A stretch of DNA of 64,000 nt from positions 2,190,001 through 2,254,000 of the forward strand of contig NZ_CP074436.1 of NCBI RefSeq assembly GCF_016858305.2. Direction: 5' to 3'. Shown piece by piece: positions 18,453 through 26,731 of the stretch. The translations under genes and the position numbers were made by a program. The notes under the pieces are model-generated. The model did not search any database. It was not told the origin of the DNA and worked only from the letters and a program-made list of their open reading frames with translations. How positions within the stretch are numbered: position 1 is the stretch's first letter; each line of letters begins with the position of its first letter. This DNA is from Polaribacter sp. Q13 (GTDB taxonomy: Bacteria; Bacteroidota; Bacteroidia; Flavobacteriales; Flavobacteriaceae).

Positions 18453-18483
18453 CAAAATAAAATAACAACACAACAACAAATAA

Positions 18484-19140
18484 ATGAGTAATTTACTTGC
18501 ACCTTCAATTTTAGCAGCAGATTTTGCAAACCTACAAAGAGACATCGAAATGGTAAACAATAGTGAGGCCGATTGGTTTCATATTGATATTATGGACGGT
18601 GTTTTTGTACCAAACATTTCTTTTGGAATGCCGGTTTTAAAAGCAATTACAAAACACGCTACAAAAACAATTGACGTACATTTAATGATTGTAAACCCAG
18701 ATCAGTACATACAAACATTTGCAGATTTAGGTGCAGATATTTTAACCGTACACTATGAAGCTTGTACTCATTTACACAGAACAATACAAGCCATAAAAGC
18801 AGCAGGAATGAAAGCCGGAGTTGCTTTAAACCCTCATACACCGATTGCCGTTTTAGAAGATGTAATTGAAGATTTAGATATGGTTTGTATAATGAGTGTA
18901 AACCCTGGTTTTGGCGGACAATCATTTATAGAAAACACGTTTAAAAAAGTAAGTCAATTAAAACACTTAATAGATTTTACAGAATCTGAATGTTTAATAG
19001 AGATTGATGGAGGCGTTACCTCTTATAATGCAAATGCATTAATTGAAGCTGGAGCAAATGTTTTAGTGGCAGGTAGCTTTGTTTTTGGAGCTGAAAACCC
19101 TACACAAACTATTGCCGACTTAAAAAAGACGATCGAATAA
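18484..19140 (+). CDS. rpe: Ribulose-phosphate 3-epimerase
   Basis: A TIM-barrel enzyme of 218 residues interconverting ribulose 5-phosphate and xylulose 5-phosphate in the pentose phosphate pathway. Diagnostic motifs are SILAADFANL near residue 8, HIDIMDGVFVPN near 33 (metal ligand and catalytic aspartate), DVHLMI near 65, MSVNPGFGGQSF near 138 and EIDGGV near 173 (second catalytic aspartate). The length matches the family. The stop codon is immediately followed by the TTG start of the next gene, so the two are translationally coupled although functionally unrelated. Confidence 0.97.
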   Translation: MSNLLAPSILAADFANLQRDIEMVNNSEADWFHIDIMDGVFVPNISFGMPVLKAITKHATKTIDVHLMIVNPDQYIQTFADLGADILTVHYEACTHLHRTIQAIKAAGMKAGVALNPHTPIAVLEDVIEDLDMVCIMSVNPGFGGQSFIENTFKKVSQLKHLIDFTESECLIEIDGGVTSYNANALIEAGANVLVAGSFVFGAENPTQTIADLKKTIE

Positions 19141-20517
19141 TTGTTATACACAGTAGTAGACATAGAAACCACAGGAAATGGATATAAAGGTTCTAAAATA
19201 ACCGAAATATCCATTTTAGTATTTGACGGAAAAGTGATTGTTGATGAGTTTACTACTTTGGTAAATCCAGAGCAAAACATTCCCGCTTTTATTACCAATC
19301 TTACAGGCATTACAAATGCAATGGTAAGAAATGCTCCTAAGTTTTATGAAATTGCAAAAAAGGTAGCAGAAATTACGGAAGACACCATTTTTGTAGCACA
19401 CAATGTCAACTTCGATTATAATATTATTCACGAAGAATTTAAAAATTTAGGATTCTCTTTTAAACGAAAAAAACTCTGTACCGTTCGTTTATCAAGAAAG
19501 ATAATTCCGGGTTTAAATTCTTATAGTCTAGGTAATATTTGTACTATTGAAAATATTCCTATTGTTGGCAGACACAGAGCAAAAGGAGATGCAGAAGCAA
19601 CCACAGAATTATTTAGAAGATTAATAGAAAGAGATGATAATTTTACCATCAATTCTTTTTTAAACCCAAAATCTAGACAAGCCACCTTACCGCCTCTTTT
19701 AGACAAAAAAGTTGTCGATAATTTACCCGAAACTTTTGGCGTTTACTACTTTAAAAACATTGATAAAGAAGTTATTTATGTGGGTAAAGCCAATAATATA
19801 AAGCAACGTGTCATCAGTCATTTTTATGACAAAAAGAAAAAAGAGCAAACCATGTGTATGGAAACTGCCGATATTTCTTATACAAAAACAGGTAGCGAAT
19901 TGCTGGCTCTTTTACATGAATCTGCAGAAATAAAACAAATTTACCCTAAATTTAATAGAACACAAAGACGGTCTGGAGAAGCTATTGGTTTATTTTCTTA
20001 CGAAGACCAAAAAGGCATTATGCATTTAGCTTACAATCGGTTAAAATTGGTACCCAATCCAATGATGAAATATTACACTGTTGCCGAAGCTAGAAACCAC
20101 TTAGAACTTCTTTGCAAAGAATATGTATTATGTCCAAAATATTGCCACCTGCAAACCAATGTTGCGAGTTGTTTCCATTATCAACTTAAAGAATGTAAAG
20201 GTATTTGTTGTGATAAAGAAGCCGTAGTTGATTATAATAAACGTGTAAAAGAAGCTATTAAATCTGTTGGCATTGGCGCAGAAAACATAGTTATTAAAGA
20301 AACTGGTAGAACGGAGAATGAAGTTGGTTTTGCCTTAATTTTAGATGGAATTTATCAAGGTTTTGGTTATGTAGATTTGCAGCAATCTGAACAATTAGAA
20401 AACCCAGAAGATTACCAGTTTTTTGTAGAACCTAAAAAAGACAATAGAGATATTCAGAGAATAATTGCTTCTTATTTAAAAAAACAAAGTACTGATAATA
20501 ATGATATTACTAAATAA
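19141..20517 (+). CDS. DEDDh exonuclease fused to GIY-YIG (UvrC-type) nuclease domain
   Basis: A two-nuclease protein of 458 residues. Residues 1-165 are a DnaQ-like exonuclease: D7 and E9 in VDIETTG, HNVNFDYNI as Exo II, and HRAKGDAEAT as Exo III. From about 195 a GIY-YIG domain follows (GVYYF at 200-204, VIYVGKA at 211-217), as in the N-terminus of UvrC and in Cho. A cysteine-bearing segment (about 325-365) follows. The start must be the TTG at 19141: the preceding codon is the in-frame rpe stop, and any internal ATG would remove the first exonuclease motif. Similar fusions exist in other phyla and are thought to act in DNA repair; this one is not experimentally defined to my knowledge. Confidence 0.85.
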   Translation: MLYTVVDIETTGNGYKGSKITEISILVFDGKVIVDEFTTLVNPEQNIPAFITNLTGITNAMVRNAPKFYEIAKKVAEITEDTIFVAHNVNFDYNIIHEEFKNLGFSFKRKKLCTVRLSRKIIPGLNSYSLGNICTIENIPIVGRHRAKGDAEATTELFRRLIERDDNFTINSFLNPKSRQATLPPLLDKKVVDNLPETFGVYYFKNIDKEVIYVGKANNIKQRVISHFYDKKKKEQTMCMETADISYTKTGSELLALLHESAEIKQIYPKFNRTQRRSGEAIGLFSYEDQKGIMHLAYNRLKLVPNPMMKYYTVAEARNHLELLCKEYVLCPKYCHLQTNVASCFHYQLKECKGICCDKEAVVDYNKRVKEAIKSVGIGAENIVIKETGRTENEVGFALILDGIYQGFGYVDLQQSEQLENPEDYQFFVEPKKDNRDIQRIIASYLKKQSTDNNDITK

Positions 20518-20581
20518 ATAACGATTATTATTAACCCTTCTTTTAACCCAAAATAATTATTTTTAGAATCTTTTAAATAAA

Positions 20582-20612
20582 AAAAGAGGCTTTAAAAAAG
20601 CCTCTTTCTTAC
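20582..20612. terminator. Bidirectional terminator
   Basis: The stem AAAGAGGCTT / AAGCCTCTTT around TAAA lies between the convergent exonuclease and CBS genes. A-rich and T-rich flanks on either side let it work in both directions. Confidence 0.85.
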
Positions 20613-20634
20613 TAACTAACCAATATAAAAACCA

Positions 20635-21051
20635 CTATAATTTCGCTACCAAATATTTTACTAAATCCCTTGTAGTAACTATTCCTACTAGTTCAGAATC
20701 TTCAACTACTGGTAAAGCGTGAAATCCTTTTGTTGTTAATAATTCTGCTGCATCTTTAATAGATGTATAAGGCGGAATTGCTGTAATATTTTTATCCATA
20801 ACCTGTTTTATTGTAAATGTATTATTTACAAAACTATTTACAGAAGTTCCATCTTCATTTAAACGAGATTCACTAACTTTTTGTATATCAGAGTAACTTA
20901 ACATCCCTATAATTTCCTTATCACGAACTACAGGAATATGTTTTATTTTATGTTCTATAAACATTTTTTCTGCGGTTACTAAATCTCCATCAACATTTAA
21001 TGTAACTAAATTTGTTGCCATTATAGTTGAAATAGGTTCGTCTCTTCTCAT
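20635..21051 (-). CDS. Two-CBS-domain protein
   Basis: A 138-residue cytosolic protein made of a Bateman pair. The first CBS is at about 8-60 (LVTLNVDGDLVTAEKMFIEHKI, then HIPVVRDKEIIGMLSYSDI). The second is at about 80-138 (ITAIPPYTSIKDAAELL, then HALPVVEDSELVGIVTTRDLV). There is no attached enzyme or transporter domain. Stand-alone CBS pairs usually bind adenine nucleotides or SAM and regulate partner proteins; the partner is not evident from the neighbours. The gene is separated from the surface-protein locus by 527 bases. Confidence 0.88.
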   Translation of the reverse strand: MRRDEPISTIMATNLVTLNVDGDLVTAEKMFIEHKIKHIPVVRDKEIIGMLSYSDIQKVSESRLNEDGTSVNSFVNNTFTIKQVMDKNITAIPPYTSIKDAAELLTTKGFHALPVVEDSELVGIVTTRDLVKYLVAKL

Positions 21052-21578
21052 AATTTCCCTTTTAAATATAAAAGCAAATTTCTGAATAAAACCAACCTTA
21101 AAAGATGATTTATATCAGTTTTAAAAAATTAATGAAATATTTAACTTCTGCTAATCAAATAGTATTAAGAAACACTTAAAGAAAAACACTTAAAACAATA
21201 ACCAAATCGTTAATTAACAAGTATCATTTCACAATAAAAATCACATCTATAACTCTGGTTTCCAAGGAATAAATGATATTTTAAAAAAAAATAGTATTTT
21301 AGTACTATTGAATACATACAATACACAGGCCCCCGATGTAAGTTGTAATAGATTTTAAAAAAAATTACTAATTAGGGCCTAAGATATACAAAGGTTAAAT
21401 ATCCGTATACTATGAAATCAATAACTACCTACAATAAATAGCAACAAGAAACGTTCACAAATGTGACTTACAAAATAAAAGTGTGTCTTATAAGTAGAAT
21501 CTGCTCATAGTTAAAACCCTAATTACAAGATAACTATTAAAAAAAAACATAATAATCATCCTCCAAAATAACTGAAAA
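21052..21578. other. Long 5' regulatory interval before the first giant surface gene
   Basis: I see no coding region. It contains a small hairpin at 21290-21309 (AATAGTA / TACTATT), a pair of AGGCCC / GGGCCT arms at 21327-21332 and 21375-21380 enclosing a structured-looking segment, and the ECF-type element at 21463-21490. The 88 bases between that element and the ATG would be the untranslated leader. Confidence 0.6.
21463..21490 (+). promoter_or_regulatory. ECF-type promoter element upstream of surface gene 1 (GTGACTT-N15-GTCTTA)
   Basis: GTGACTT at 21463-21469, 15 bases, then GTCTTA at 21485-21490. Sequence and spacing are identical to the elements upstream of surface genes 2 and 3, although the surrounding bases are not conserved, which argues for function over recent duplication. 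Confidence 0.6.
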
Positions 21579-24500
21579 ATGTTTAACTTAAAAAATAATA
21601 TTCTCTTTATAATAATATTATTTAGCTGTGTTATAAATAATACATATGCTCAATCTTCATATTGTACGCCTATAAATTCTAAGAGTAATAATACGTTTTT
21701 TATAAGTAAAGTAAGTTTTGGTGACATTTTTCAAAACTCAGATAATACGGCATCTGTTTACGAGTATTACAATACTTTATCCACACATACAGATGTTAAT
21801 TTAGGGCAAGATTATCCTGCTTCTATTAGTTATCGTGCACCAAACTATAATACAAGCACATTAAAAGTATGGATAGATTTCAATAAGGATGGTGATTTTT
21901 CTGACTCCGGAGAAGAAGTGTATACCAACACAGTAACCGAACCTTTTAGTGAAGACGGGGTTCAAAAAGATTTTCAAATAAATATCCCCACAACTGCAAC
22001 TACTGGAAAAACTAGAATGCGTGTAGCCATAAATAGAAAGAATATAAGTAATGCTTGTAATGCTGAACATCAAGCAGGTGAAATGGAAGATTATGATATT
22101 TACATAAAAGACGAGGTTGTAGCCCCCATTGCAAACTGTGTTGGTTCTATTAATATTAGTTTGGATGCACTAGGAAATGCATCTATAACAGCAGAAGATA
22201 TTAACAACGGTTCTTACGATGCTTACGACACTCCAAATGGACTAGATTTACATTTATCATTAGACAAGTATAACTTTAGTTGCCAAAATGTTTCAACTCC
22301 CACAACCGTTACTTTAACCGTTGTCGATTCCGATGGCTTATCATCCACCTGTACATCAACCGTAAACGTTACATCTTATACTGGTAATTTTGTAGCTCCA
22401 ACTTTAGAAGATATAAAAGAATATTGTTCATATACCGCTGCTACTCCCGTAATGAACCTTAATTGCACACAAGAAATTACAGCTACAACAACAGACGATA
22501 CAACTTTTAACTCCCCAGGTTCTTACACTATAGATTGGGTATTTGATAATGGAACAACCACAAAAACGAGTACACAAAACATTACAATACAAACACCTAC
22601 TTTACCTACTATTTCAATAACAAATATTAGTGAAACTACTGCAATAGTTCGTTGGGAATCTGAGGATACAGACTCTTTTATAGTACAATATCGTTTAAAC
22701 GGCACTACAGCGTGGAATGAAATAACTTCTACCTTAAAATATGTAAAAATAACAGGTTTAGACGACGGTTTAGAATATGATGTACAAGTTAAAACAGCAT
22801 CTACATGCGATGATAGTTATACTGGAACCGCTACTTTTAACACTGTAGACGTAGAATATTGTGATGACAATGTAGATATTGAGAAAAACAATAAATATTA
22901 TATTTCTAATGTTCATATTGGAAATATCAACAACTCTAGTGACAGTAATGCAGATGTCTACAAATATTATAAAAACGTTTCGACAAATATCGTAGCAGGA
23001 GAAACATTTTCTGGAGAATTAACTTATACTAGAGACACTTATAATAATACATTTGTAACTGTCTGGATAGATTATAATAACAACGGTGATTTCTCAGACC
23101 CGGAAGATGAAATTTTTAGTGCCGCCAATCCTGCGGATATAAATAGTGTTTTTAACATAGCACTTACAAATATTTTAGTACCAGAAACTGCTGCATTAGG
23201 AAAAACAAGATTGCGTGTTAGCATTAAACACAATGCTACTCCTTCAACTGCTTGTAATTTTGATAGTCAAATAGGAGAAATTGAAGATTATGACATATAT
23301 ATAGGCCCAATAGACAATACAGCTTTTGAGTCCGCAATGATTACACAAGTACTTAACTACAATGAAACAGACAGATGGATAGAAGTTACAAACACAAATC
23401 TAACAGAAACAATACCCGCTAATAAAGTTGCTTTGGCTTTATTTAAAAACGTGTCTGGAGATCAGACAGGAGTTACGCCTTCTTCAACTTTTTTTATAAA
23501 CTCAGAGATAGCACCTGGTGCAACTGTTTTAATTAAAAAACCAACTTCCACCTTTACTTCAACAGGTATAACCATAGAAGAAACTCAAATTACAGATTTT
23601 GGTGATGGTGATGACATCATTATAACTACAAAAAAAACAGATAACACAGCTTGGGAAAACAGGTATGACGTAGTTTCTTATATAAAAAACAACACTTCTC
23701 TAGTAAGAATAGATGAAACCATGGCTCCCAACAAAAATTATAATTCTGCAGAATGGGTAGAATTTATTGATGACGATATAACTCCATACCAAACAGTGGG
23801 GGAAACCGATGTTACTGGAACTAAAAGACACTCTCAAGACCCCTTAATTTCTGAAATTGAAGACTCTAATTCTGAAGCAAATACATTATTAGGACTACAT
23901 AAGTTAAAAGAAACAACTACAAATATTGATGGTACTTGGGATAATGGTTTCCCTGACAGATCTCGTTCTGTTGTAATTGATCAGAATTTTGAACATTCTG
24001 TAGATAGACTAAGTGCAAGAACACTAGAAATATCAACAAATAAAACATTAACAGTAACAGACCAATTGTTAGTGGTTACTAATAATATAACTTTAAATGG
24101 AAACATTCGTTTAAAAGGTCCTTTATCTCAATTAGTACAAACACACTCGAGTACGAGTATGATTTCTGGTACTGGTAAATTGCTTATAGACCAAAAATCT
24201 ATGGTACCTAGTTTGTATCGTTATAATTATATGAGTTCACCAGTTACTTCTGGGACTAACACCTATACTTTAAAAGACGTACTTAGAGATGGCACTGATA
24301 TAGACAACCCTAAAATAATTAATTTTAAGGAGGGTTATGATGGTGCCACTACAGACCCTATTTCTTTAGCAAAATACTGGATATACACCTACTCTCCTGC
24401 CACTAACGGAAGATCTAATTGGGAACATCAATATGATAATCTTCCTATTAAAAAAGGTGACGGTTATATTTTTAAAGGACCCGGAAAATTATTAGGTCAA

Positions 24501-25706
24501 AATTATACCTTTATAGGAACCCCAAATGATGGTGATTTTGACACTGCGCTTCCTATAGGTGCGGGACAAGATTATTTAATAGGAAACCCCTTTCCTTCTG
24601 CAATGAATGCTAGAAAATTTATTGAAGATAATAGCACCATCACCGGAACGCTTTATTTCTGGGAACATCATGAAAGTAAACTTGGTGAAGTAACGGGAAT
24701 AAACGGACATATATTTGGTGGCTATGTTGGTGGCTATGCAACCGTAAACTTATCTATGGGATTAAAAGCTGCAGACGCTACAATTTCTAGTAATGTAAAT
24801 AACGGAACTTCTGGCTTAGGCAATGATACTTATACAAAACCAGAAGCATATATAGCCGTTGGGCAAGGTTTCTTTATAGAAGGAGGTACAGGTGGTGCAA
24901 TTAACTTTAACAACAGCCAAAGAGCTTATGTTCCTTTAGCGGATGGTGAATCTGTGTTTTATAAAACAAATACAAAAAGCAGTAAGACAGCAACCGTAAA
25001 TACGAGTAATTTATTACCTATTATTAAATTAGGTTTGGATTATAAAAACAAGGACGACTTATTGCTACACCATCAAATTGGTATTTCTTTTGATAAAACA
25101 AATTCTTTTAATTTTGATAGAGGATATGACTCTGAACTTTATGAAACTAATGAAACAGCTGTATATTGGAAATTCCCTAATAATGACACCAAGTATGTAA
25201 TTGCTGGGGTACAAGCTATTTCAGATCATTTAGAAGTTCCTTTAGAAATTACAATGGGCTATTCTGGAACGGTAGATATAATGGTAGATGAAATTCAGAA
25301 TGTTTCTAATCACCTATTTCTTACAGATAAACTTACCAGTGAATCTTATAATATTACAGATGGTAAAATTACATTAACTCTAGATAAAGGAGTATATACA
25401 GATCGTTTTGTGCTTGCTTTTGCTACAAATAGTGCACTAAGTATAGAAGAAGATAGCTTATCTATGTACACCAATATTTATGCAGATAATGAGAATCATC
25501 AAATTGTAATTTCTAAAAACAACGAAGTAAACATTACCAATGTGGAGTTATTTGACATCCTTGGTAAAAAGGTAAATCTTTGGGAAATTACAGAACAAAA
25601 AAATACGTATCAATTAGAGATTAAAAATAAAATACTTACAGGTATTTATATTGTAAAAATAGATACAGACAAAGGTACAATGAATAAGAAAATTGTAATT
25701 GAGTAA
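21579..25706 (+). CDS. Large secreted surface protein 1: GEVED, fibronectin-III, shared C-terminal platform, T9SS sorting domain
   Basis: A 1375-residue exported protein. The signal peptide is at 1-25 (ending NNTYAQ). Two GEVED-type domains lie at about 40-177 and 430-577, each with a VWIDxNxxGDFSD block and ending GE(M/I)EDYDIYI. An HYR-like segment is at about 185-265 and a fibronectin type III domain at about 341-425. From about residue 585 it shares a platform of about 790 residues with the two giants downstream. This begins with a lamin-tail-like module (RWIEVTN) and continues through [25 protein letters not shown] and FGGYVGGYAT. It ends in a type A T9SS sorting domain ([15 protein letters not shown] near 1322). 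It is predicted to be exported by T9SS and kept at or released from the cell surface; adhesion or substrate binding is likely but unproven. Confidence 0.88.
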   Translation: MFNLKNNILFIIILFSCVINNTYAQSSYCTPINSKSNNTFFISKVSFGDIFQNSDNTASVYEYYNTLSTHTDVNLGQDYPASISYRAPNYNTSTLKVWIDFNKDGDFSDSGEEVYTNTVTEPFSEDGVQKDFQINIPTTATTGKTRMRVAINRKNISNACNAEHQAGEMEDYDIYIKDEVVAPIANCVGSINISLDALGNASITAEDINNGSYDAYDTPNGLDLHLSLDKYNFSCQNVSTPTTVTLTVVDSDGLSSTCTSTVNVTSYTGNFVAPTLEDIKEYCSYTAATPVMNLNCTQEITATTTDDTTFNSPGSYTIDWVFDNGTTTKTSTQNITIQTPTLPTISITNISETTAIVRWESEDTDSFIVQYRLNGTTAWNEITSTLKYVKITGLDDGLEYDVQVKTASTCDDSYTGTATFNTVDVEYCDDNVDIEKNNKYYISNVHIGNINNSSDSNADVYKYYKNVSTNIVAGETFSGELTYTRDTYNNTFVTVWIDYNNNGDFSDPEDEIFSAANPADINSVFNIALTNILVPETAALGKTRLRVSIKHNATPSTACNFDSQIGEIEDYDIYIGPIDNTAFESAMITQVLNYNETDRWIEVTNTNLTETIPANKVALALFKNVSGDQTGVTPSSTFFINSEIAPGATVLIKKPTSTFTSTGITIEETQITDFGDGDDIIITTKKTDNTAWENRYDVVSYIKNNTSLVRIDETMAPNKNYNSAEWVEFIDDDITPYQTVGETDVTGTKRHSQDPLISEIEDSNSEANTLLGLHKLKETTTNIDGTWDNGFPDRSRSVVIDQNFEHSVDRLSARTLEISTNKTLTVTDQLLVVTNNITLNGNIRLKGPLSQLVQTHSSTSMISGTGKLLIDQKSMVPSLYRYNYMSSPVTSGTNTYTLKDVLRDGTDIDNPKIINFKEGYDGATTDPISLAKYWIYTYSPATNGRSNWEHQYDNLPIKKGDGYIFKGPGKLLGQNYTFIGTPNDGDFDTALPIGAGQDYLIGNPFPSAMNARKFIEDNSTITGTLYFWEHHESKLGEVTGINGHIFGGYVGGYATVNLSMGLKAADATISSNVNNGTSGLGNDTYTKPEAYIAVGQGFFIEGGTGGAINFNNSQRAYVPLADGESVFYKTNTKSSKTATVNTSNLLPIIKLGLDYKNKDDLLLHHQIGISFDKTNSFNFDRGYDSELYETNETAVYWKFPNNDTKYVIAGVQAISDHLEVPLEITMGYSGTVDIMVDEIQNVSNHLFLTDKLTSESYNITDGKITLTLDKGVYTDRFVLAFATNSALSIEEDSLSMYTNIYADNENHQIVISKNNEVNITNVELFDILGKKVNLWEITEQKNTYQLEIKNKILTGIYIVKIDTDKGTMNKKIVIE

Positions 25707-26011
25707 TAATATGACTTCTTGCTTTTAAAGAACAAGAAGCCACATTATTATAAACACTTAAAATAGAAAGGATTGATAATAAGAAGTTTTTAAGAAAAAT
25801 GTTTCTTCTTTTATTGTAATTCTTAGTTACGTCCCCTAATAGCTAAACTCCTTTCTATCCTTTTTAAAAAGAGGATAGCTCCATATCCAAAGACTTTAAC
25901 ACTACAATAAGTTTAAAAAACATAATTATTTAGTATTTTATAAAATTTACCCCAACATAACTAACTAACTAACAAAAGAATAACGATATTTGTAATCTAA
26001 AATTTCTTATT
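25707..26011. other. Intergenic region after surface gene 1
   Basis: There is no gene. A weak hairpin directly after the stop (CTTCTTG / CAAGAAG, about 25714-25738) and a near-palindrome at 25855-25878 (CTATCC ... GGATAG) may end transcription, but neither has a good T-run. A 10-base inverted repeat (ATAGAAAGGA at about 25764; TCCTTTCTAT at about 25850) could form a larger stem. Confidence 0.45.
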
Positions 26012-26516
26012 ATGCTATTACATTTAAAAGATACGAATTTATTTGTGGTAATAATTCGTTCTATATTAAATGATTACTTCCTCTTCTTTCAAAGATTAAT
26101 AACAACAAAACATTTAAGTTCAATAAAGAATTATTGCTCTATAATTGAAAACAGTGTTATTAACATTGATAAAATAAAGAACATCAATCAATATACATCA
26201 AAGACAAATTAACGGGTACAACATAGCAAATAAATAAGTCTGGTGAAATTTATCTATTAAAAACAGACACATACACAGATAGATTTTAATTAGCTTTTAA
26301 GACTGAAGCCAATACTGTATTAAGTGTAAACGATGATGAATTTTCTGGTTTAGCTAGTTTTTACGAGAACTATGATAATCAGCGTATTATAATAGTTAAA
26401 AACAGCAAAGTAAACATAGAAACTGTAGAATTGTTTAACATTCTTGGTAAAAAACTAAGTTAATTAACAAAAAACTATGTACCCTTTAGAAATTAAAAAT
26501 GCTAATTCTAACTAAA
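26012..26516 (+). pseudogene. Relic of a fourth surface-protein paralogue, internally deleted
   Basis: The 5' part (26012-26080) resembles the start of surface gene 2: ACGAATTTATTTGTGGTAAT here aligns to ACGAAACTATTTGGGGGAAT there, both followed by AATTCGTT. From about 26145 the translation jumps to the C-terminal platform: INIDKIKNIN matches VDEIQNVS, then after a frame change IYIKDKLTGTT, TYTDRF, LAFK, and NIETVELFNILGKKLS match the ends of all three large proteins. The matching frame has stops at 26224, 26287 and 26461, plus a further shift before YPLEIKN. The whole middle of the gene is missing. This is a decayed copy, not a functional gene; the 66-codon open frame at 26012-26212 is a chance remnant. 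Confidence 0.8.
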
Positions 26517-26646
26517 ACTCTCATAGAGGCCCAATTGATGAACCAAACTCTATAAAAGAATACTGACATTTTAAAACTATATAAAACTGAAAAACTATAC
26601 GTATTTCTAAAATAGTTTGAAATAAAAAATTTAAATAATAATTAAA

Positions 26647-26674
26647 GTGACTTTTTAATTCTAAAAGGGTCTTA
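26647..26674 (+). promoter_or_regulatory. ECF-type promoter element upstream of surface gene 2 (GTGACTT-N15-GTCTTA)
   Basis: GTGACTT at 26647-26653, 15 bases, GTCTTA at 26669-26674; the ATG follows 57 bases later. TAACCTTG immediately overlapping the second box is also close to the -7 consensus, so a housekeeping-type promoter using the same bases cannot be excluded. Confidence 0.6.
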
Positions 26675-26731
26675 ACCTTGATGGCTTATTAATAATAACA
26701 TTTTTTTGCACTTTTTAAAAAATTTTCTTAC

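Larger units (their letters stand above)
18174..18483. other. Intergenic region with a long perfect-type hairpin and the rpe promoter
   Basis: There is no gene here. The stretch holds an inverted repeat at 18321-18370 and a TAnnTTTG box at 18445-18452. The remainder is AT-rich sequence in which I see nothing further. Confidence 0.7.
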
